A DNA stretch of 13,975 bases, taken from contig MEFT01000018.1 in the NCBI GenBank assembly GCA_001725215.1, positions 1 to 13,975 of the forward strand, in the 5' to 3' direction. Within the stretch, counting starts at the first letter, position 1. Each line of letters starts with the position of its first letter. Of the stretch, positions 7,154 through 13,975 are shown in pieces. This stretch comes from Clostridium sp. SCN 57-10 (GTDB lineage Bacteria; Bacillota; Clostridia; Oscillospirales; Butyricicoccaceae). The notes under the pieces were generated by a model. The model was given only the letters and a program-made list of their open reading frames with translations, was not told where the DNA came from and searched no databases. Position numbers and translations under genes: made by a program.

Positions 7154-7158
7154 ATGAT

Positions 7159-8220
7159 ATGGCCGGCGAAAAGACCGAGAAAGCAACACAAAAACGAAAG
7201 CAGGACGAACGGAAAAAAGGCAACATTTTTATGAGCCGCGACGCCGTGACCGTTTTCTCCCTGCTGCTCACATTTTACGCCATCAAGCTTTTGCTTCCCT
7301 CCGGTTTCGGGGCAATGCAGGGCACGCTGAGAACCTTTTTCTCGCGCCTGCCCACGCAGGAAAGCATCACGCAGACCGACCTTAACCACTTTTTCCTCGA
7401 GGGCTGCCTTGTGTTTGCACAAACAGCGCTGCCACTGCTGCTTGTTTGTGCGGCTGCTGCCATCGTCACGACGATGCTGCAGACCAGAATGCTTTTTTCA
7501 AGCAAGTCGTACGCCTTTAAGGGAGAACGCATCAATCCCCTGAGCGGGCTGAAAAAAATGTTTTCGCTGCGCAGCGCCGTCGAGCTGCTTAAATCGCTTG
7601 CCAAGATATCCATTCTCGGCTATCTCATTTACACGGTTGGCAAGGACGAGCTGCTGCGCCTTCCCAGTCTGAGCGACCTTTCGTTCGTGCAGGCCATGAG
7701 TTATACAGGGCAAATAATTTTTAGTCTCGTACTCAAAGCAAGCATTATTTTCGCGTTTCTGGCCGCGGCCGACTATCTGTATCAGTGGTGGGAATACGAG
7801 AAAAATCTGCGCATGAGCAAGCAGGAGATTAAAGATGAATATAAGCAGGTGGAGGGCGATCCGCAGATCAAGGGACGCCTGCGATCCATGCAGCAGCAGC
7901 GCTCGCGCCGCCGCATGATGCAAAGCGTTCCGAGCGCCGACGTTGTAATACGAAACCCCACCCACTTTGCGGTTGCAATTAAATATGACCAGCAGAAAAA
8001 CCGCGCGCCCGTCGTCATCGCTAAGGGTGCGGACGCGGTAGCACTGCGCATCGTGCGCATTGCCGAAGAAAACAGCGTGCACGTCACCGAAAACAAGCCG
8101 CTTGCACGGGCGTTGTTTGATACGGTGGCGCTTGACGAAGAGATACCGGAGCAGTATTTTAAAGCGGTTGCGCAGGTGCTTGCCTTCGTTTACGCCTTGA
8201 AGGAAAGGAACCCAAACTGA
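7159..8220 (+). CDS. flhB: Flagellar export switch protein FlhB
   Basis: FlhB controls the change of export substrate from rod/hook to filament type. It starts with the typical MAGEKTEKATQKRK N-terminus, has four membrane segments (about 29-47, 87-107, 137-156 and 178-204), and a cytoplasmic domain with the self-cleavage motif NPTH at residues 266-269 (codons at 7954-7965). The cleavage motif is intact, so normal substrate switching is expected. I chose the ATG at 7159 rather than the in-frame TTG at 7138 from the ribosome binding site and the family's N-terminus, which gives 353 residues. The stop is followed after one base by the flhA start, so the two are closely coupled. Confidence 0.96.
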   Translation: MAGEKTEKATQKRKQDERKKGNIFMSRDAVTVFSLLLTFYAIKLLLPSGFGAMQGTLRTFFSRLPTQESITQTDLNHFFLEGCLVFAQTALPLLLVCAAAAIVTTMLQTRMLFSSKSYAFKGERINPLSGLKKMFSLRSAVELLKSLAKISILGYLIYTVGKDELLRLPSLSDLSFVQAMSYTGQIIFSLVLKASIIFAFLAAADYLYQWWEYEKNLRMSKQEIKDEYKQVEGDPQIKGRLRSMQQQRSRRRMMQSVPSADVVIRNPTHFAVAIKYDQQKNRAPVVIAKGADAVALRIVRIAEENSVHVTENKPLARALFDTVALDEEIPEQYFKAVAQVLAFVYALKERNPN

Positions 8221-8221
8221 T

Positions 8222-10285
8222 ATGCGTCTGAAGTTTCTGAACAACGCAATATCGGCGTTTGTCATTGCCATTCTGGCAACGCTTATCATTCCGCTGTCGC
8301 CCGGCGTGCTCGACTTTATGTTCATTCTGAACCTGTCGCTGTCACTCATCATCCTATTGATGACCATGTACATCAAAGAGCCGCTCGAATTTTCCATTTT
8401 CCCGTCTCTCCTGCTTATCACCACGCTGTTGCGCCTCAGCCTTAACGTGTCGTCGACGCGTTCCATCCTGTCAAACGGAGGCTATGCGGGCGAGGTCATT
8501 AAAACCTTCGGCGAGTTCGTCATCCGCGGCAACGTCGTCGTCGGACTGGTCATCTTTCTCATCATCGTGCTCGTGCAGTTTATCGTCATTACCAAGGGTG
8601 CGGAGCGCGTGGCCGAGGTTTCGGCGCGCTTTACGCTTGACGCGATGCCCGGTAAGCAGATGGCGATCGATGCCGACTTAAGCTCGGGACTGATCGATGA
8701 AAAGCAGGCACAGCTGAGGCGCAGCAAAATTCAGCGCGAGGCCGACTTTTTCGGCTCGATGGACGGCGCCTCGAAGTTCGTCAAGGGCGACGCCATCATC
8801 TCCATTGTCATCACACTCATCAACCTGATCGGTGGATTGCTCGTCGGCCTCATTGGCGGAGGCGACTTTGGCTCGGTGGTGCAAACCTATTCGACCGCCA
8901 CGGTGGGCGACGGACTGATGAGCCAGCTGCCCGCACTGCTCATTTCGGTGGCGACCGGCATGATCGTCACACGCTCCGCGTCGGAATCGAACCTCAACAC
9001 CGATGTGATGCGTCAATTTTCTTCTCAGCCCACGGTGTTGATTATCGCGGGCGCGGCGCTGCCGCTGCTCTCTTTCATCGGCTTCCCGCCGCTTCAGGTG
9101 CTGCTTCTTTCGGGTATGCTGCTCACACTGGGCATCACGCTGTCTCGCAAGACCCGCGTGGCGCTCGCCGAGGCCGTGCAGCAGGCGCAGCCTATGGAGG
9201 AGGTAACAAGCGAGGTCAGCTTCTATAAAAACCTTGACAACGTGTATGGGCTGCTCACCGTCGATGCCATCGGCATTGACGTGGGATACAGCCTGCTCCC
9301 CCTCGTGGATGAAAAGAGCGGCGGGAGCTTTCTCGACCGCATCGTCATGCTTCGCAAGCAGTTTGCGGACGAAATGGGCATGGTTATTCCTTCGATCCGC
9401 ATGAAAGACAGCGGCAAGCTTAACCCCAACCAGTATGAAATCTTGCTGCGCGGCGAATCGATCGCCGTCGGCGAAATTCTGGTTGACCACTACCTCGGTC
9501 TTGCGCCCGAAGACCTTCGGCCGGATGACGACGTAGACGGCATCGAAACCGTAGAGCCTGCCTTCGGGCTCCCCGCAAAATGGATCAGCGACGACAAGCG
9601 CGTGCGCGCCGAAATGGTGGGGTATACGCTCATCGACCCGACGTCGGTCGTCATCACGCACCTGTCGGAGCTGCTGCGGCATCACGCGCATGAGCTGCTG
9701 ACCCGTCAAGAGGTCAAGCGCATGGTTGACAACCTCAAGCGCCGCAGCGAGAGCATGGTAGACGAAACGGTGCCGGGCGTCGTGTCGCTCAACGAGCTGC
9801 AGCGTGTGCTGCGTAGCCTTCTACGCGAGGGCATTCCCATCCTTGATCTTGAAACCATTCTTGAAACGCTGGCCGAGTACGCGCCCGTCGTGAAGGACAG
9901 TGACATGCTGACCGAATATGTGCGGCAGGCGCTGCGGCGTACGATCACACGGCGTTTTTCCTCCGCGGGGCAGATCAAGGTGCTCAACCTTGCGAGCGAC
10001 GTAGAGGATGTAGTCATCAAAAGCGTCAAAAAGCATGATACCGGCTCTTACCTGGCTCTTGACGCGGCAACCATACAAAAAATTGTGGTCAGCGCGTCTG
10101 ACGAGCTGGAGAAGATGAAGCGGCTTGCCCAGCAGCCCATCGTGCTCACGTCGCCCGTTGTGCGCGTCTACTTTAAAAAACTGCTCGATCAGTTTTTTCC
10201 CAACGTCACGGTGCTGTCCTTCAACGATCTGGACGCAAGCGTGCAGATTCAATCGCTGGGGACGATTACGCTATCTGAACGATGA
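8222..10285 (+). CDS. flhA: Flagellar export gate protein FlhA
   Basis: FlhA is the largest export-gate protein. Nine copies form a ring that receives chaperone-substrate complexes and couples export to the proton motive force. The N-terminal half (about 1-310) is membrane embedded and contains the FHIPEP family signature: VAEVSARFTLDAMPGKQMAI (residues 130-149), followed by the SKFVKGDAI segment (184-192). The GDGLMSQLPALLISVATGMI stretch (229-248) is also typical. A linker follows and then the soluble C-terminal docking domain (about 335-687), complete to the end of the family. The length of 687 residues is normal. The ATG begins one base after the flhB stop. In B. subtilis flhF and flhG follow this gene, but here a sigma factor does. 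Confidence 0.96.
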   Translation: MRLKFLNNAISAFVIAILATLIIPLSPGVLDFMFILNLSLSLIILLMTMYIKEPLEFSIFPSLLLITTLLRLSLNVSSTRSILSNGGYAGEVIKTFGEFVIRGNVVVGLVIFLIIVLVQFIVITKGAERVAEVSARFTLDAMPGKQMAIDADLSSGLIDEKQAQLRRSKIQREADFFGSMDGASKFVKGDAIISIVITLINLIGGLLVGLIGGGDFGSVVQTYSTATVGDGLMSQLPALLISVATGMIVTRSASESNLNTDVMRQFSSQPTVLIIAGAALPLLSFIGFPPLQVLLLSGMLLTLGITLSRKTRVALAEAVQQAQPMEEVTSEVSFYKNLDNVYGLLTVDAIGIDVGYSLLPLVDEKSGGSFLDRIVMLRKQFADEMGMVIPSIRMKDSGKLNPNQYEILLRGESIAVGEILVDHYLGLAPEDLRPDDDVDGIETVEPAFGLPAKWISDDKRVRAEMVGYTLIDPTSVVITHLSELLRHHAHELLTRQEVKRMVDNLKRRSESMVDETVPGVVSLNELQRVLRSLLREGIPILDLETILETLAEYAPVVKDSDMLTEYVRQALRRTITRRFSSAGQIKVLNLASDVEDVVIKSVKKHDTGSYLALDAATIQKIVVSASDELEKMKRLAQQPIVLTSPVVRVYFKKLLDQFFPNVTVLSFNDLDASVQIQSLGTITLSER

Positions 10286-10299
10286 GAGGGTGAACGAAT

Positions 10300-11106
10300 A
10301 TGTCGGCACAGAGTGCACACGCCGTAAAAGAGATACGCGTTGCAAACCCCGAGGAGCTTATGCTGCAGTATAAGGCGACGGGTGACCTCGAGCTCCGCAA
10401 CCGCCTTGTGATGCATTATCTGCAGTATGTCAATACCGCTATTTTCGGAATGCGCTCTATTCTGCTGTCGAATATTCCCTATGATGACTTTTTTAATCAG
10501 GGGATTCTGGCGCTGATGGACTGTATCGAGCGGTATGATCCGACGCTCGGTGCCAGCTTTGATACATACAGCTATCTCGGCATACGCGGTGCCATTTTGA
10601 AATATCTTCGCAAGCAGAATTGGCTGTCTAACCGCCTGTGGGAGGCGCGCAAAAAGATTTCGCAGAGCAAAACAACGCTTGAGCAGGAGCTTCTGCGCGA
10701 ACCCACCACACAGGAGCTTGCCGATCGCCTCGGCATGACGGAAGCGCAGCTCGGCAAGGTGATGCTTGAGATATCGGTCATTGATACTGTTTCGTTTGAA
10801 GACCTGCTCGAGTCGGCGTATGACGGTGTGCCGACCGCGGGAGGAACAACGGAAAACGAGGCCATCCAAGGGCTGCTGCGCGGCGAGCTGCGGCAGGCGC
10901 TTGCCGAAAGCATCGAGTCGCTGCCCGCCAAACAGCGGCAGGTTATTACGCTTTATTATTATGAAAACCTGAATTTACGTGAAATCGGCGATGTGCTTGA
11001 TATTTCGCCCCAGAGAATTTCGCAGATCCGTAAAAAGGCGCTTGAGCAGATGGCCGCGGCGCTGCGCCGGCGCGGATATGAATATCACGACAGCGGAGAG
11101 CTGTAA
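10300..11106 (+). CDS. fliA: RNA polymerase sigma factor, sigma-28 (FliA/SigD/WhiG) family
   Basis: This 268-residue protein has region 2 at about residues 32-105, including CIERYDPTLGASFDTYSYLG (75-94) and IRGAILKYLRKQNWL (95-109). Region 3 with an antitermination-like EPTTQELADRLGMT segment lies at about 134-147, and region 4 (LPAKQRQVITLYYYENLNLREIG, about 208-230, then a helix-turn-helix ending SPQRISQIRKKAL) at the C-terminus. The RIRGAIL-like and NWL segments are features of the flagellar sigma-28 branch. It would direct transcription of late flagellar, motor and chemotaxis genes. GAGAGGGTGA before the ATG is its ribosome binding site, 14 bases lie between it and the flhA stop, and it is probably co-transcribed. 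No FlgM-like anti-sigma factor is visible in the window. The symbol fliA is used for the family; sigD or whiG would be equivalent. Confidence 0.92.
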   Translation: MSAQSAHAVKEIRVANPEELMLQYKATGDLELRNRLVMHYLQYVNTAIFGMRSILLSNIPYDDFFNQGILALMDCIERYDPTLGASFDTYSYLGIRGAILKYLRKQNWLSNRLWEARKKISQSKTTLEQELLREPTTQELADRLGMTEAQLGKVMLEISVIDTVSFEDLLESAYDGVPTAGGTTENEAIQGLLRGELRQALAESIESLPAKQRQVITLYYYENLNLREIGDVLDISPQRISQIRKKALEQMAAALRRRGYEYHDSGEL

Positions 11107-11123
11107 GGAAAGGGAGTAAGAGC

Positions 11124-11876
11124 ATGCTATCGGGATATTACACGATCGCGTCGGGTCTTTTGACGCGTCAGCGCGAGCTGAATGTGATTGGAAACAACCT
11201 AGTCAACACACAGTCGGCGGGGTATCGCGCAGACCGGCTGCTCATTTCGTCGTTTGAACAAGAGCTGCTGACGCGCCGCGAGGGCGGCACCGGCACTGCC
11301 GTTGCGAACGGAGCCTCGGCGACGGCCGCCGTTGCCGATGAGACGGTATCGCTCTTTCATCCCGGCGCCATTGCCGAAACAGGCAGAAGCTGTGATCTTG
11401 CCCTTGCCGGAGAAGGTTTTTTCAACATCGCGGGCGCAGACGGCACCACGTACCTGACGCGCAACGGCGCGTTTGATCTTGACGAAAACGGCGCGCTTGT
11501 GCTGCCCGGTGTGGGGCGCGTGCTCGGCACGAAGGGCGTGATTACTACGGGCAGCAGTTCCTTTACCGTGACGGATACGGGCGATGTGCTCAATGCCTCG
11601 GGCAACTACCTTGACACGCTGCGCATCACGGCGCCCGCCGACAACACGGCGCTTGAAAAGCTGGAAAACGGCATGTTCCGCTTCCCCGCAGGCACGCAGA
11701 CGCTGCCCGCGGGAGACACGTCGGTGCTGCAAAACCGGCTCGAGCAATCCAACGTCGATATGAACCGCGAGATGACGCTGCTTATCGAATCGCAGCGAGC
11801 ATTTCAGGCGTGCAGCTCGGCCTTGCAGATCGGAGACGCACTCAATCGCAAGGCAACCCAGATCGCGGCGGTCTAA
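11124..11876 (+). CDS. flgF: Flagellar rod/hook-basal body protein, FlgF/FlhO-like
   Basis: The 250-residue product belongs to the family of rod and hook proteins. The N-terminal motif GLLTRQRELNVIGNNLVNTQ (about 11-30) followed by SAGYRAD and the C-terminal segment REMTLLIESQRAFQACSSAL (about 217-236) are the two coiled-coil ends that pack in the rod. The core between them has the GLALAGEGFF-like motif of FlgF/FlgG (here DLALAGEGFFNIAG, about 90-103). There is no signal peptide, as expected for type III export. It precedes a second member of the same family, like the flhO-flhP pair of B. subtilis. Which of the two is proximal (FlgF) and which distal rod (FlgG) is an inference from order. GGAAAGGGAG precedes the ATG. 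Confidence 0.82.
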   Translation: MLSGYYTIASGLLTRQRELNVIGNNLVNTQSAGYRADRLLISSFEQELLTRREGGTGTAVANGASATAAVADETVSLFHPGAIAETGRSCDLALAGEGFFNIAGADGTTYLTRNGAFDLDENGALVLPGVGRVLGTKGVITTGSSSFTVTDTGDVLNASGNYLDTLRITAPADNTALEKLENGMFRFPAGTQTLPAGDTSVLQNRLEQSNVDMNREMTLLIESQRAFQACSSALQIGDALNRKATQIAAV

Positions 11877-11914
11877 TGCCGCACGCCGCACGGAATAAGA
11901 AGGAGTGAAGCGTA

Positions 11915-12646
11915 ATGAAATCCGCGTTTTATGCCGGCGCCACGGGGCTCGTGGCCTATCAGGAGGCACTTAATACGATCGGAAATAATCTGGCAAATGT
12001 CAACACAAACGGTTTTCAGAGCCAGTCCGTTTCGTTTCAGAGCTTGCTGAACAGCGATCTTTACGCCAATACAGAGAAAGTAGCGCGCGCGGGAAACGGC
12101 GTACGTGTCGTGCAGAGCGGCATTTCCGATTCGCCCGTTACCTATCTGCAGACAGGCGAAGGGCTCGACTTTGCCATCGAAGGCGAGGGCTGGTTCGCCG
12201 TGGAGAAAAACGGACAGGTGCAGTATACACGTGACGGGAACTTTTCCCTCGGGCTTGAGGGGCGCGGCACCAGCCTTGTCACGCAGGACGGCGGCTATGT
12301 GCTTGACGCGCGCGGTGCACGCATCACGGTGACGGGCGACGCCAAAACAGGTGCTTACGACTATGCCGCCATACGCGAGAAACTCGGCGTCTTCCGCTTT
12401 CAAAATGCCGCAGGGCTGACGCCCGCTTCGGCCAACCGCTATCTCGCGGGGGCAAATACAGGCGCCGCGACCGCCGTGACGGGTGATGCGGCAAATGTGC
12501 TTTCCGGCATGCTGGAGCGGTCAAGCGTTTCGCTGGTTGATGAGATGGCGCGCCTCATTGAGGTGCAGCGCGCTTACCAGATCAGCGCCCGTGTTGTGCA
12601 GGCGGCTGATGAAAATGAGCAGACGGTCAATAACCTTAGGAGGTAG
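11915..12646 (+). CDS. flgG: Flagellar rod/hook-basal body protein, FlgG/FlhP-like
   Basis: This second rod-type protein has 243 residues. Its N-terminus has the canonical LNTIGNNLANVNTNGFQSQS segment (about 19-38), closer to the consensus than its upstream paralogue. The core contains DFAIEGEGWFAVEKNGQVQY (about 84-103) and the C-terminus SVSLVDEMARLIEVQRAYQI (about 209-228). These features mark FlgG/FlgF-family proteins that are exported through the flagellar gate and assemble the rod. AAGGAG at 11900-11905 is its ribosome binding site. Its last two codons and stop (AGG AGG TAG) form the ribosome binding site of cheC. The choice of flgG over flgF rests on gene order and is not proven. Confidence 0.82.
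   Translation: MKSAFYAGATGLVAYQEALNTIGNNLANVNTNGFQSQSVSFQSLLNSDLYANTEKVARAGNGVRVVQSGISDSPVTYLQTGEGLDFAIEGEGWFAVEKNGQVQYTRDGNFSLGLEGRGTSLVTQDGGYVLDARGARITVTGDAKTGAYDYAAIREKLGVFRFQNAAGLTPASANRYLAGANTGAATAVTGDAANVLSGMLERSSVSLVDEMARLIEVQRAYQISARVVQAADENEQTVNNLRR
12638..12644 (+). promoter_or_regulatory. cheC ribosome binding site embedded in the flgG end
   Basis: A perfect AGGAGGT lies over the final two arginine codons and stop of the upstream gene, seven bases before the cheC ATG at 12652. Ribosomes ending flgG would pass through it, so translation of the two genes is likely linked. Confidence 0.75.
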
Positions 12647-12651
12647 CTGCT

Positions 12652-13275
12652 ATGGAGCTGAAAGATTACAGTCAGCTGAACGCCGATCAGCTTGACGCAC
12701 TGCGTGAAATCGGCAATATCGGTTCTGGAAACGCCGCTTCGGCGCTTTCATCCATGCTTGAAAAGCCGGTGAACATTGCCGTGCCCAAGATTAAGGTGCT
12801 GGAATACAACGACGTCGTCGAACAGCTCGGCGGCGCGGAGAGCCTGTTTGTAGGACTGCTATTCTCGCTGACAGGCGATGTGACGGGTATGATGATGTTC
12901 CTGCTTCACAAAGAGCTGGCGCACATGATTCTCAACGATCTGATGGGAAGCTCGTTTGACGAGCGTGCCGAGCTTGACGAAGACAGCCGCTCGGCCATTA
13001 TGGAGGTGGGTAACATCATGGCCGCCTCTTACGCAAACGCGATGGCGTCGCTTACCGACCTCGCCGTACATATTTCGGTGCCCAGCCTGTGCGTTGACAT
13101 GGTTGGCTCTATCCTAAGCGTGCCGGCTATTTATTACGCCAACATCAGCGATAAAATTATTTTTATTGAGGATGAATTCAACCAACAGGCAGATCGCGCG
13201 GCAAGCCACCTGCTGCTTATCCCCGAAGTAGAGGGGCTGCGTAAAATTATGCAAAGTTTGGGGCTGGACGAATGA
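12652..13275 (+). CDS. cheC: CheY-P phosphatase CheC
   Basis: CheC removes phosphate from CheY-P and binds the deamidase CheD, which links CheY-P level to receptor modification. Both phosphatase patterns [DS]-x3-E-x2-N-x22-P are complete: D15/E19/N22/P45 and S114/E118/N121/P144. Two active sites in a protein of 207 residues without extra domains fit the CheC class that partners with CheD. The residue numbers are identical to those of the CheC-like domain of FliY in this window, which supports both chosen starts. The gene overlaps cheD by four bases (ATGA), a sign of coupled translation and of a working CheC-CheD pair. Confidence 0.96.
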   Translation: MELKDYSQLNADQLDALREIGNIGSGNAASALSSMLEKPVNIAVPKIKVLEYNDVVEQLGGAESLFVGLLFSLTGDVTGMMMFLLHKELAHMILNDLMGSSFDERAELDEDSRSAIMEVGNIMAASYANAMASLTDLAVHISVPSLCVDMVGSILSVPAIYYANISDKIIFIEDEFNQQADRAASHLLLIPEVEGLRKIMQSLGLDE

Positions 13276-13712
13276 GCCAAACAATCACGGTGGGAATTGC
13301 CGATCTTAACGTCGCAAAAGGCGGCGACGTTTTGATCACCCATGCGCTCGGCTCGTGCGTCGGAATCTGTTTATACGACGGGCTGATGAAAATCGCCGGG
13401 CTTTCGCATATCATGCTGCCGAATAGTGCGGATTTTTCGGGAATCGACAAACAAGGCGCAAAATATGCCGATACGGCCATCGCCATGCTCATTCGCAAAA
13501 TGGAGCTGATGGGTGCGGCACACGCGCGCCTTTCGGCTAAAATCGCGGGCGGCGCGCAGATGTTCGCCTGCGTCAACAACTCGTTTGCGCGGCAGCGTAT
13601 TCCCATCGCGGCGGAGGATACCGGCAAAAACTACGGCCGTACGCAGGTTTTCTCATCACTTGACGGCAGCATGGTGATACGCTCGGTGAACAAAGGCGAG
13701 TGGCGATATTAA
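13272..13712 (+). CDS. cheD: Chemoreceptor glutamine deamidase CheD
   Basis: CheD converts receptor glutamines to glutamates and so tunes the kinase; it is controlled by binding CheC. The expected active-site residues are visible with correct spacing: T23, C29 in the GSCVGICLYD segment, and H46 in GLSHIMLP, matching T21/C27/H44 of Thermotoga maritima CheD. The glycine-rich AKIAGGAQMF segment (about 89-98) and the C-terminal GRTQVFSSLDGSMVIRSV (about 121-138) are family features. At 146 residues it is slightly shorter than the common 160. The start codon overlaps the cheC stop. Confidence 0.96.
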   Translation: MSQTITVGIADLNVAKGGDVLITHALGSCVGICLYDGLMKIAGLSHIMLPNSADFSGIDKQGAKYADTAIAMLIRKMELMGAAHARLSAKIAGGAQMFACVNNSFARQRIPIAAEDTGKNYGRTQVFSSLDGSMVIRSVNKGEWRY

Positions 13713-13760
13713 GCGCGCCTCTATTGCGGACGCGGCGTTTCGTAGAATAACTGAAAGGAA

Positions 13761-13783
13761 GCCGGCGCGTTCCGGCCGGAACG
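13761..13783 (+). other. Palindrome and alternative stem before cheV
   Basis: Positions 13768-13783 are a perfect 16-bp palindrome (CGTTCCGG and its mirror CCGGAACG). As RNA it gives a 6-bp stem with a GGCC loop, ending just before the AAAGGA ribosome binding site of the cheV-like gene. A second stem, GCCGG at 13761-13765 with CCGGC at 13772-13776, uses the same bases and cannot form at the same time. No T-run follows, so this is not an intrinsic terminator. Whether it is a protein-binding site, an RNA control element or chance is unknown. Confidence 0.45.
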
Positions 13784-13799
13784 AAAGGATGGATTGCGC

Positions 13800-13975
13800 G
13801 TGAGAGAGTCGAGACAAACCGAAATATTGCTCGAATCGGGGACGAACGAGCTGGAAATTATGGAGTTCACCATCGGCGGCGAGCTTTTTGGTATCAATGT
13901 GGCAAAGGTGCGAGAAATCATGCGCGTCGCGCCCATGTGCGAACGCTGCGCACGGCCCGAAGCTCAACGCGACCA
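13800..13975 (+). CDS. cheV: CheV-like chemotaxis coupling protein, 5' part only
   Basis: The reading frame opens at GTG 13800 and runs off the window after 58 codons. Residues 7-20 (TEILLESGTNELEI) match the characteristic start of CheV proteins, whose B. subtilis member begins with EILLDSGTNELEI. The following EFTIGGELFGINVAKVREIM (22-41) is the first strand-helix part of the CheW-like domain. CheV joins receptors to CheA and normally carries a C-terminal receiver domain, which would lie outside the window. AAAGGA at 13784-13789 is the likely ribosome binding site, 10 bases before the GTG; an in-frame TTG at 13794 is a possible alternative. The last 16 or so residues (MCERCARPEAQRD) no longer look like the CheW fold, and a sequencing or assembly error near the window end cannot be excluded. 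Confidence 0.78.
   Translation, partial: MRESRQTEILLESGTNELEIMEFTIGGELFGINVAKVREIMRVAPMCERCARPEAQRD

Noticed and set aside
7138..7158. Upstream TTG for flhB
   Set aside because: The strong ribosome binding site lies after it, and the product from the ATG at 7159 starts like known FlhB proteins.
8678..9709. Open reading frame of 343 codons on the reverse strand inside flhA
   Set aside because: It lies fully opposite a highly conserved gene, its protein is rich in His, Arg and Gln without any family pattern, and it follows the codon bias of flhA. The same holds for the reverse frame at 7498-8466 and for others across the window.
13713..13799. Sigma-28 promoter or intrinsic terminator between cheD and cheV
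   Set aside because: I could not find a TAAA plus GCCGATAA-like pair, and the palindrome is not followed by a T-run.
13930..13950. Cys-x-x-Cys metal site in the CheV-like protein
   Set aside because: Known CheV and CheW proteins have no such site here, only two cysteines are present, and the stretch is suspect because of its position at the window end.
1..13975. An undescribed defence, mobile or biosynthetic system
   Set aside because: Every gene is assigned to a known flagellar or chemotaxis family, gaps are short, and there are no integrase, transposase or phage-type genes.

Overview
The window is a single, tightly packed, fully co-directional (+ strand) flagellar and chemotaxis (fla/che) gene cluster. 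It points to a motile, Gram-positive-type bacterium, most likely a GC-rich member of the Clostridia. The reasons are the flbD-motA-motB-fliM-fliY-cheY-fliO-fliP-fliQ-fliR-flhB-flhA order, a FliY-type (CheC-like domain plus SpoA) switch protein instead of a simple FliN, a cheC-cheD pair, a CheV-type adaptor and strong AGGAGG-type ribosome binding sites. The genus cannot be named from sequence reading alone. Nearly all of the window is coding, no gap between genes reaches 100 bases, and I see no RNA gene, mobile element, CRISPR array or believable reverse-strand gene.

Layout: bases 1-53 are a leader with a small GC-rich hairpin. Then come flbD (swrD-like) and the stator genes motA and motB (54-2110). 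The C-ring switch and its signal follow: fliM, fliY, cheY (2144-4883). Next is the export gate fliO, fliP, fliQ, fliR, flhB, flhA (4898-10285), then a sigma-28 family factor (10300-11106), two rod/hook-type proteins of the FlgF/FlgG family (11124-12646), and the adaptation proteins cheC and cheD (12652-13712). The last gene is the 5' end of a cheV-like adaptor, cut by the window edge (13800-13975).

How the genes work together: MotA/MotB are the ion-driven stator that turns the rotor. FliM and FliY form the switch ring that reads phosphorylated CheY. FliO/P/Q/R, FlhB and FlhA form the type III export gate that secretes rod, hook and filament subunits, including the two FlgF/FlgG-like proteins encoded downstream. 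The sigma factor would drive late flagellar and chemotaxis genes. FliY and CheC both keep complete CheY-P phosphatase sites, CheD is the receptor deamidase that partners with CheC, and CheV couples receptors to the kinase.

I did not find an undescribed system. The points worth a second look are variations on this known cluster: a FliY without the FliM-like CheY-P-binding leader but with a 51-bp tandem-repeat Pro/Gln/Tyr linker; a MotB whose OmpA-like GHTD motif reads GHTA; absence of fliL, flhF, flhG, cheA, cheB and cheW from the places they often occupy; and a perfect 16-bp palindrome directly before the cheV ribosome binding site.
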